A stretch of DNA of 64,000 nucleotides, taken from CAZLBC01 sp964557575. Lineage in GTDB: Bacteria > Planctomycetota > Phycisphaerae > SM23-33. The first letter of the stretch is position 1, and each line of letters starts with the position of its first letter. Positions 6,156-11,016 of the stretch are shown in pieces. The stretch lies in the NCBI GenBank assembly GCA_964557575.1, contig CAZLBC010000001.1:62001-126000 (forward strand), given 5' to 3'. The position numbers and the translations under genes are program-made. The notes beneath the pieces were generated by a model that made no database searches, was not told the origin of the DNA, and saw only the letters and a list, made by a program, of their open reading frames with translations.

Positions 6156-7782
6156 CTGACTCGTCCTCCTCGCTCATGTCCAACTGCAATCCGAGGTTCG
6201 GCAACGCCATCCGGGCCAAGCCCTCGATGCCGCGCTTCACGTCGGCTTCCAACGCCGCCCGGACCATCGCCAGCGGAAGCTGCTTCGGGTCCGCCAACGG
6301 CAGCGGGGGAACGTCCGGGGACAACCGACGCACCGCGCCGGATTCCGCCGCCAGAACCGGATTGATCTGGTAGACGGGAGTGTCGATACCCATCCCCCGG
6401 ATCGCTTGCATGGTCTCCGCCACGCGTCCCGCCGGGGCGTTCTCGTACCCGTCCGAGAAAATCAACACGACGTCCGGCTTGTCCTGAATCGCCCGAACCA
6501 AAGCGCGCGCCAGATCGGTATCGCCCTTGGGACGCACCAGACCCGAATCGCGATCGACGTAGCCGCCACAGACGTGAACCGTACAGCGGTCCGAAGCCTT
6601 CGCCAAAACGTCCAAAGCGGCCTGCGCGCAGATCATCGGGTGCAGCTTCTGCGTTCGATGTCCGAACATCGAACCGGAGGCGTCAAGCACCACGGAAATG
6701 TCGCGGTACGAGATGTGCAGGGACTTCGCCGTGCGCTCGGCCACTTGTTCAATTCGTTCCTTCACAGCCGGGTCCATGCCGCGTTCGTACGCGTAGGCGT
6801 ACAGCTTGAGCATGTCGGAAATCTTCGACGGATCGAAGTCCACCGTCACGCCCGCCTTCGCGGCTTCGGCCTGCTTCCGCATCTTCTGCCCGGCGGTCAT
6901 CGTCTTCGCCGTCAGTTCCAGCACCCGGGCGTGCGGAACGTCCGCGTGATACCGGTTTCGGATGCCTTCCAGAATTTCCGGCGGGAGCCGCTTGCCCGCT
7001 TCCAAGTCGGTCTTGGCGTCTTGGTGCGCCTTCAACAGCGGCAGCGTGTACTGCCGGTCGGCTCCGAGAATGAACCCGACGCACTGTTCGACCTTCCGGC
7101 GAACGTCCGCGTGGTCCTGCTCGTTGTCGTACGCGTCGACGTGGCGCATGATCTGGTCGCGGACGATGCCGGACTCCTTCGCCGTTCGAGACGAACCCTG
7201 CTTCGACAGGACCGAACGGAGGATTCCGGCCATCCGAATCCGAAACGCGTGTTCCAAAACCAACTTCAACTTGGCGCGGTACTTGACCGACCAAAGTTCG
7301 AGGTTCCGCGCGTTCAAGACCGTGTTCAAAATGATCTTCCGCGTACGCGTCGTCGCGACCCGGCCGGTCTTGTATTCGAGAAACGCCTTGATCATTCGAT
7401 GCGGCGCGGTCTTGGTCATCCGGCGCACGATGTACCGGACGGCCTTCGCTTCCTGCGCCTCGTCGAGGATTCCGGTCCCGTCGTGCGGGTTGTCCAAGAG
7501 GAACCCGAGTCCCAGCTTCGCGGAGTAATCCGTGATCGGCATGCACAGCATCAGCGTGTACACGCCGCGATCGATGGCGGCCAGATCACGGTGAATCTTC
7601 TCCACCGCTTCCCGCTGCTCGTCCAGCGTGTTGTACGCCGTCGCGCGGTCGGTCGCCGTCGCGCCGCTGTCAAGGAACGAAAGCACCTTGACGCCGAGGT
7701 CGACGCGCTGTTCGCGCGTCAGGTGGTCCAGCGCGTCGATGCGGACCGTGTTCAGCTTGTTGTTGGTCTGCGTGATGGTCAT
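6139..7782 (-). CDS. Ro60/TROVE-like vWA-domain protein, 547 aa
   Basis: ATG at 7782 follows GAGGAG. The C-terminal part (about residues 340-500) is a von Willebrand A domain with an intact metal site: DASGSM, then GDTDLARAL and FSDGYEN, supplying the DxSxS, Thr and Asp ligands. The preceding about 330 residues are helical and basic (RYIVRRMTKTAPHRMIKAFL), as expected for the HEAT-like ring of TROVE proteins. Length and order match Ro60/Rsr proteins (usually about 500-540 aa), which bind the ends of misfolded RNAs and small Y RNAs. I see no single diagnostic TROVE motif, so another helical vWA protein remains possible. It is flanked by tRNAs and structured RNAs, as expected for a Ro system. 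Confidence 0.6.
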   Translation of the reverse strand: MTITQTNNKLNTVRIDALDHLTREQRVDLGVKVLSFLDSGATATDRATAYNTLDEQREAVEKIHRDLAAIDRGVYTLMLCMPITDYSAKLGLGFLLDNPHDGTGILDEAQEAKAVRYIVRRMTKTAPHRMIKAFLEYKTGRVATTRTRKIILNTVLNARNLELWSVKYRAKLKLVLEHAFRIRMAGILRSVLSKQGSSRTAKESGIVRDQIMRHVDAYDNEQDHADVRRKVEQCVGFILGADRQYTLPLLKAHQDAKTDLEAGKRLPPEILEGIRNRYHADVPHARVLELTAKTMTAGQKMRKQAEAAKAGVTVDFDPSKISDMLKLYAYAYERGMDPAVKERIEQVAERTAKSLHISYRDISVVLDASGSMFGHRTQKLHPMICAQAALDVLAKASDRCTVHVCGGYVDRDSGLVRPKGDTDLARALVRAIQDKPDVVLIFSDGYENAPAGRVAETMQAIRGMGIDTPVYQINPVLAAESGAVRRLSPDVPPLPLADPKQLPLAMVRAALEADVKRGIEGLARMALPNLGLQLDMSEEDESDGDNS

Positions 7783-7843
7783 GGCGTCCGTCTCCTCGAA
7801 AAAAATTCCTGATGAACCGGAGACGAACGAAAAAAAAAAGGGG

Positions 7844-7853
7844 NNNNNNNNNN
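7844..7853. other. Ten undetermined bases (N)
   Basis: A run of ten N is flanked by a ten-base A run and GGGG on the left and GGGCCG on the right. It lies about 60 bases upstream of the vWA gene start, in its leader. A strong hairpin or homopolymer may have stopped sequencing or assembly here. Confidence 0.95.
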
Positions 7854-7904
7854 GGGCCGTTTTTACACCGAATCGCGGCCGCGTCCGGGCGAGGAACCTT
7901 GCGC

Positions 7905-8003
7905 ACCCCTGTCACACCGGGGAGGCGGCTCCAATTGGTTTCTATCCCGAGGAGGAACTTGCCCCGCAATCCAAAAGAAAACACCGGAAAAATCGACAGG
8001 GGT
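7905..8003 (-). ncRNA. Structured RNA between tRNA and vWA gene, 99 nt
   Basis: A perfect 9-bp stem (7905-7913 with 7995-8003) closes about 80 bases. Inside, CGGGG and CCCCG can pair, with a weaker CCTCC/GGAG helix nested within. The element begins 5 bases after the CCA end of the tRNA at 8009-8081 and ends about 120 bases before the Ro-like gene start. Bacterial Y RNAs often lie next to their Ro gene, so this is the best-placed candidate for a Y-like RNA. No Y RNA sequence signature was confirmed by eye. Confidence 0.45.
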
Positions 8004-8008
8004 TGTGT

Positions 8009-8081
8009 TGGTAGCAACACGGGATTTGAACCCGTATCCTTCTCATCCTAATTGAGACGCTCATCCATTGAGCTAGTAGCT
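8009..8081 (-). tRNA. Atypical tRNA (anticodon TAG, nominally Leu)
   Basis: The D-arm (GCTC...GAGC), anticodon stem TCTCA/TGAGA with loop ATTAGGA, T-arm CGGGTTCAAATCCCG, discriminator A and encoded CCA (8009-8011) are all present. The acceptor AGCTACT/TGTTGCT has two mismatches, and only one base separates acceptor from D-stem. A TAG anticodon would read CUA leucine, yet the long variable arm of leucine tRNAs is missing. It may be a divergent tRNA or a tRNA mimic. Confidence 0.6.
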
Positions 8082-8265
8082 GAAACCTCTGAAACAGGTC
8101 CGGTGTTTCAATTCCGGTCGCGGCGGCCGCATGTCGCGTCGGCACTTTGATCGCGGAGGGTGATGGCTCCTCCCTCGCGAACCGCTTCCTCGGCTGCTCC
8201 CCTACGCCATCTTCGGGAAGGCCGTTTATTTTGTGAATCGCGGAGAAAGTCGGGCGGATGTATTT
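8082..8265 (-). other. Non-coding GC-rich spacer with hairpins
   Basis: No tRNA and no convincing reading frame lie in these 184 bases. A hairpin pairs CGCGAGGG with CCCTCCGCG (one bulged base) at about 8154-8184. Other GC-rich inverted repeats are present. It may hold another structured RNA; nothing more can be supported. Confidence 0.3.
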
Positions 8266-8340
8266 TGGTAGCAATCGCCGGAATCGAACCGGCTCCTCTT
8301 GTTGTAATGACAAGTGTTCAACCGTGTGAACTTAGTCGCT
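8266..8340 (-). tRNA. Atypical tRNA-like gene (anticodon TTA, A at position 33)
   Basis: The D-stem GTTC/GAAC, anticodon stem CTTGT/ACAAG with loop CATTACA, T-arm GCCGGTTCGATTCCGGC, discriminator A and encoded CCA (8266-8268) are clear. The acceptor AGCGACT/GATTGCT contains a C-A mismatch and G-U pairs. Read normally the anticodon is TTA (complement of stop UAA), but position 33, almost always U in tRNA, is A. UAA is used as a normal stop in this window, so a working ochre suppressor is unlikely. It resembles the atypical tRNA at 8009-8081. Confidence 0.5.
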
Positions 8341-8371
8341 GAAACATCGGCCGCAGGCTCCGCAATTCGGA

Positions 8372-8383
8372 TTTCAAAGAACA
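8372..8383 (-). promoter_or_regulatory. boxA-like antitermination site
   Basis: TGTTCTTTGAAA on the minus strand is identical to the core of the Bacillus rRNA boxA. It lies 32 bases upstream of the atypical tRNA that starts at 8340. Confidence 0.52.
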
Positions 8384-8388
8384 AACGC

Positions 8389-8456
8389 CGTCGGAGAAGA
8401 TCGAAAGCCGTTGGTGCTATCGTGAAATGCTGTAACGGCGTTGCAGGCTCTCGACG
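8389..8456 (-). ncRNA. Possible structured RNA, 68 nt
   Basis: An 8-bp interrupted closing stem (8389-8396 with 8448-8456, one bulged base) encloses a perfect 6-bp stem GCCGTT/AACGGC (8407-8412 with 8434-8439). It is similar in size to the 66-nt RNA at 4718-4783 but is not a canonical tRNA. It lies just upstream of a boxA-like site in the RNA sense. Confidence 0.4.
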
Positions 8457-8615
8457 ACGATTGAACTTTATTTCGTTCGTCTTCGGTTGTCAAGGATCGT
8501 ACCCGGGAATTTCAAATTTTTTCTCGGGCAGCGCGAGCGGCGTCCGTCGCTCACACTATTGTTATCGGCCAGCTTCTGAAAAACCTTGAGAGGTTTTCCG
8601 AACTTTTTTCAAAAG
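8457..8615 (-). other. Non-coding spacer
   Basis: There is no tRNA and no supported reading frame. A hairpin AAAACCT/AGGTTTT (about 8580-8597) and a TTGACA hexamer on the minus strand (about 8489-8494) are present, but without a convincing -10 element downstream. Confidence 0.3.
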
Positions 8616-8687
8616 TCCTCGCGGAAGAACTCGAACCTTCGCCCATCCGGGTAAGAGCCGGAGACTCTGCCGCTGAGTTACGCGAGG
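8616..8687 (-). tRNA. tRNA-Lys (anticodon CTT)
   Basis: Acceptor CCTCGCG/CGCGAGG, D-stem ACTC/GAGT, anticodon stem TCCGG/CCGGA with loop CTCTTAC, and T-arm GAAGGTTCGAGTTCTTC. Discriminator A; CCA is not encoded. Confidence 0.93.
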
Positions 8688-8691
8688 ATAG

Positions 8692-8764
8692 TGACAGGAG
8701 CCGGAATCGAACCGACGAAAGCGAGATTATGATTCTCGCGCGGGACGCCAACGCCCATCCTGCC
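8692..8764 (-). tRNA. tRNA with anticodon CAT (Met or Ile2)
   Basis: Acceptor GGCAGGA/TCCTGTC, anticodon stem CGAGA/TCTCG with loop ATCATAA, and a T-arm with GGTTCGATTCC. Discriminator A; CCA is not encoded. It lacks initiator features, so it is an elongator methionine tRNA or an isoleucine tRNA with a modified C34. Confidence 0.88.
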
Positions 8765-8765
8765 G

Positions 8766-8842
8766 TGGTCGGAGTGACAGGATTCGAACCTGCAACCTTC
8801 TGGCCCCAAACCAGACACGCTTCCAAATTGCGCTACACTCCG
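8766..8842 (-). tRNA. tRNA-Pro (anticodon TGG)
   Basis: Acceptor CGGAGTG/CACTCCG, anticodon stem TCTGG/CCAGA with loop TTTGGGG, and T-arm GCAGGTTCGAATCCTGT. Discriminator A with encoded CCA (8766-8768). It nearly abuts the CAT tRNA. Confidence 0.94.
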
Positions 8843-8848
8843 ATCGAA

Positions 8849-8860
8849 TTTCAAAGAACA
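8849..8860 (-). promoter_or_regulatory. boxA-like antitermination site
   Basis: TGTTCTTTGAAA on the minus strand, the same core as at 8372-8383, lies 7 bases upstream of tRNA-Pro(TGG) and just after tRNA-Gly(GCC). Confidence 0.52.
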
Positions 8861-8862
8861 AA

Positions 8863-8936
8863 TGGTGCGGCAACCGGGAGTCGAACCCGGGCTTCCAGCT
8901 TGGCAAGCTGGCGTGCTTCCGTAACACTTCTGCCGC
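8863..8936 (-). tRNA. tRNA-Gly (anticodon GCC)
   Basis: Acceptor GCGGCAG/TTGCCGC, anticodon stem CCAGC/GCTGG with loop TTGCCAA, and T-arm CCGGGTTCGACTCCCGG. Discriminator A with encoded CCA (8863-8865). Confidence 0.93.
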
Positions 8937-8939
8937 ACA

Positions 8940-9016
8940 TGGTCGGCGTGACTGGATTCGAACCAGCGACCTCCTCGCCCCGAACGAGGCGCGCTGCCAG
9001 ACTACGCTACACGCCG
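8940..9016 (-). tRNA. tRNA-Pro (anticodon CGG)
   Basis: Acceptor CGGCGTG/CACGCCG, anticodon stem CCTCG/CGAGG with loop TTCGGGG, and T-arm GCTGGTTCGAATCCAGT. Discriminator A with encoded CCA (8940-8942). Confidence 0.94.
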
Positions 9017-9018
9017 TG

Positions 9019-9240
9019 TTATTCGCCGTTGTGCAGGGAAGAACCGAAATCTCCGGTTTCTTTCCCCCGGGGTGCTCCCCCCGCCGGAACCCTGAAATGC
9101 CCGTAATGCCGCGCCCGCGTGACGGGGACTCCGGATTCTCCGCAAATATCGCAGGTTCCTTCGTGAATCGTTACGACACTCCGCGAATCCGGTTTCACGG
9201 TACCGTACTTCACACCACACGCATTGCAAACGAATGACAT
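9019..9240 (-). CDS. Small zinc-ribbon protein, 73 aa
   Basis: ATG at 9240 is preceded by AAGGAG at ideal spacing. Two Cys pairs, CNAC near residue 5 and CDIC near residue 30, are about 25 residues apart and form a likely single zinc ribbon. The rest is basic and Gly/Pro-rich. It lies inside the tRNA array, starting 26 bases after tRNA-Asp and ending 3 bases before tRNA-Pro(CGG), so it is probably transcribed with the tRNAs. Such ribbons bind nucleic acid or protein; the function here is unknown. Confidence 0.7.
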   Translation of the reverse strand: MSFVCNACGVKYGTVKPDSRSVVTIHEGTCDICGESGVPVTRARHYGHFRVPAGGAPRGKETGDFGSSLHNGE

Positions 9241-9266
9241 GATTCAGAACTCCTTGATTTTCAAAG

Positions 9267-9340
9267 CGGTCCGTACGGGATTTGAACCCGTGTTTCGGAA
9301 TCGACAGTCCCGTGTCCTAACCGAACTAGACGAACGGACC
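9267..9340 (-). tRNA. tRNA-Asp (anticodon GTC)
   Basis: Acceptor GGTCCGT/ACGGACC, anticodon arm CGGGA-CTGTCGA-TTCCG (one G-T pair), and T-arm ACGGGTTCAAATCCCGT. The discriminator is G, the aspartate identity base. CCA is not encoded. Confidence 0.93.
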
Positions 9341-9342
9341 GA

Positions 9343-9416
9343 TGGCAGGGCCACGAGGATTCGAACCCCGACAAACGCCTTTGGAGAGCGTTGTGCTGCC
9401 GTTACACCATGCCCCT
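9343..9416 (-). tRNA. tRNA-Trp (anticodon CCA)
   Basis: Acceptor AGGGGCA/TGGCCCT, anticodon arm ACGCT-CTCCAAA-GGCGT, and T-arm CGGGGTTCGAATCCTCG. Discriminator G, the tryptophan identity base, with encoded CCA (9343-9345). Confidence 0.93.
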
Positions 9417-9423
9417 GTTTAGT

Positions 9424-9495
9424 AGCCCTGACGGGAGTTGAACCCGCAAATTCCACCTTGAAAGGGTGGTGACTTTCCCAGTTCGTCTACAGGGC
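9424..9495 (-). tRNA. tRNA-Glu (anticodon TTC)
   Basis: Acceptor GCCCTGT/TCAGGGC with one mismatch, a short D-stem GAC/GTC, anticodon stem CCACC/GGTGG with loop CTTTCAA, and T-arm GCGGGTTCAACTCCCGT. CCA is not encoded. It is the first tRNA of the array in transcription order. Confidence 0.9.
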
Positions 9496-9520
9496 CGCGC
9501 GTATTCGGTTGTCAAAGAAA

Positions 9521-9546
9521 AACCCCCGGCTTTCGGCCGGGGGGTT
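9521..9546 (-). terminator. Rho-independent terminator
   Basis: The minus strand reads AACCCCCCGGCC-GAAA-GCCGGGGGTTTTTC: a GC-rich stem of about 10 bp with one bulged G, then a T run. It ends the replication-side transcript after the 34-aa gene and separates it from the tRNA array. The sequence after it (TTTTCTTTGACA, 9510-9521) also resembles boxA. Confidence 0.85.
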
Positions 9547-9573
9547 TGAAATACTTCGCGCTCCTCGGCCGAC

Positions 9574-9678
9574 TTACGATGATCCCCCTTCGTCTTCGCC
9601 CCACGGCATGACGATGGTGTCCGCGACGTTTCCGTCGCGCTTCGTCAAGGAGATTGTCGGTCGGTCGATGCTGAACAT
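9574..9678 (-). CDS. Very small hypothetical protein, 34 aa
   Basis: ATG at 9678 follows GAAGGA about 9 bases upstream and the frame ends with TAA at 9574. The product MFSIDRPTISLTKRDGNVAD... is polar with an acidic end (GEDEGGSS). A strong terminator follows 28 bases later, and a sigma70-like promoter candidate (9720-9748) lies just upstream, which supports an expressed gene. No family is recognised. Confidence 0.45.
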   Translation of the reverse strand: MFSIDRPTISLTKRDGNVADTIVMPWGEDEGGSS

Positions 9679-9719
9679 TGAACTTGAAATCCTTCGTCGG
9701 TTGTCAATCACACATGGGA

Positions 9720-9748
9720 ACATTACCGTTCCGCTGTTTGAGTGTCAA
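9720..9748 (-). promoter_or_regulatory. Candidate sigma70-type promoter
   Basis: On the minus strand TTGACA (9748-9743) is followed after 17 bases by TAATGT (9725-9720). The -35 is perfect and the -10 is weak. It would drive the 34-aa gene. It overlaps the end of the region upstream of the 163-aa gene stop. Confidence 0.4.
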
Positions 9749-9753
9749 GAAGT

Positions 9754-10245
9754 TTATCGGGAAGTTTCAGAATTTCCCGAAAGCTCCGCCACCATCGCCG
9801 CCGCTTCCTGCCTGCACCGCATCGCTTCCGCGAGAGGATCGGAGAAAAACAGCGAGTCCGTAGTTTCCGAAGGCGCGTCGTCGGATTCAACGGTTTCTTG
9901 CTTTTTCTTCGACGGCTTCTTTTTCTTCTTGGAAGACGACACGTACTTTTCGGGAAGCGGCGTGTCGTCGACGGCCTGACCGGCTTTGTGCGCTTCAACC
10001 GCCATGGATACGCGACCGACCATGTCCTCGGCGTGTTCCCATATCCGAGCGGCGCAATCCATGCAGATTCCGACTTCAGACAGCGTACTGCGAAACCGGT
10101 TTATAGTTTTGTACCGCAGCGACTTGCCGCCCTTCGGAATCTTTTCCTTGCAAAGCTGACACGTTCCCGTCGCGCCGAGAGTTCGGATATGCACGCTGTT
10201 CACAATGCGGTGCGCGCGTTCCGCGTCACTGAGTTTTCGTCCCAT
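9754..10245 (-). CDS. Cys4 zinc-finger protein with basic linker, 163 aa
   Basis: ATG at 10245 has a purine-rich site (GAGGACG) upstream. Residues about 29-63 hold CQLC and CMDC 31 residues apart, with basic residues between (KGGKSLRYKTINRFR), a treble-clef or zinc-ribbon arrangement. A Lys/Ser-rich stretch follows (SSSKKKKKPSKKK, about residues 104-116), then an acidic Ser/Asp segment. It is the last full gene of the recombination operon, 21 bases after the 249-aa gene. Nucleic-acid binding is likely; the precise role is unknown. Confidence 0.68.
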   Translation of the reverse strand: MGRKLSDAERAHRIVNSVHIRTLGATGTCQLCKEKIPKGGKSLRYKTINRFRSTLSEVGICMDCAARIWEHAEDMVGRVSMAVEAHKAGQAVDDTPLPEKYVSSSKKKKKPSKKKQETVESDDAPSETTDSLFFSDPLAEAMRCRQEAAAMVAELSGNSETSR

Positions 10246-10266
10246 TTCGTCCTCCGGGGTCCTCGA

Positions 10267-11016
10267 TTAAAAATGTTCTTTCAACTCTTCCGGGACCTTC
10301 GTGCGTCCAACCACGAAGCCGTATTTTTCCTTCTTCGTCTGGTGCGCCAAAGCCAACGCCCGCCCCTCCGACAGGATCGCGATAACCTCGCCGTCCGTCG
10401 CCCGAGGGCCGCGCTTCGCTTCCGGGGACCGCTCGTTAGTCGTGACGACCCAACCGATCAGCGCAAAGAAATTACGTTCGACGGCCTCGCACGTATTGCG
10501 AATCGCCATCAGCGTCCGATTCACGGCCTTGTACCGCGTCGCGACCCGGATCGACTCCGCAGTCCTGCGAATGTGCCGGATCGCGTCGTTCGGTTCAACA
10601 AGCAACCCGCTGTTTTTCCGAAGCTCGTTGTCCGTGCGCCAGTGCTCGGTAATGTCCTCGGCAACCCCGTCCTTCTGCTTGGAATCGAAGGCCATCAGGT
10701 AGCCGTGCCGAACGTACGAGCGATGCCTTCGAACGCTTGTAGTCTCCGTCAACACGAGATACCGGTTGTCCGGCGTCAACGCGACGATCTCGCCGCCGCG
10801 AACACGCTTCCCGATGAGTTTGAACCGGTTGTCGAGGTACGACCGGGCACAGTTCAACATCGCATCCCTGTCGTCGCCCTTGATGACGTTTCCCTTCAAG
10901 GTCCCGATCAGCTCGATGATGTGCGCGACCGCGTGTTCGGGCTTAGTGAACGCGACGGAAGCATCGAGCTTCTTTCCCGCCCAAAAGTCTGATATGCTTT
11001 TGATTTCCGTACTCAT
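10267..11016 (-). CDS. Hypothetical protein of the replication operon, 249 aa
   Basis: I start at ATG 11016 (MSTEIKSISDFW), which overlaps the preceding stop as ATGA and so is translationally coupled; the upstream extension would run inside the nuclease gene. The protein is mixed alpha/beta and basic in the middle (SVRRHRSYVRHGY), with helical stretches. No catalytic motif is recognised. Its coupling to the clamp-5'-nuclease gene suggests a replication or recombination accessory factor. This is inferred from context only. Confidence 0.62.
   Translation of the reverse strand: MSTEIKSISDFWAGKKLDASVAFTKPEHAVAHIIELIGTLKGNVIKGDDRDAMLNCARSYLDNRFKLIGKRVRGGEIVALTPDNRYLVLTETTSVRRHRSYVRHGYLMAFDSKQKDGVAEDITEHWRTDNELRKNSGLLVEPNDAIRHIRRTAESIRVATRYKAVNRTLMAIRNTCEAVERNFFALIGWVVTTNERSPEAKRGPRATDGEVIAILSEGRALALAHQTKKEKYGFVVGRTKVPEELKEHF

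Noticed and set aside
8266..8340. An ochre suppressor tRNA implying stop-codon reassignment
   Set aside because: UAA ends several genes here (for example at 1759, 13636, 33561, 43476 and 59736), and the anticodon loop lacks U33, so recoding is not supported.
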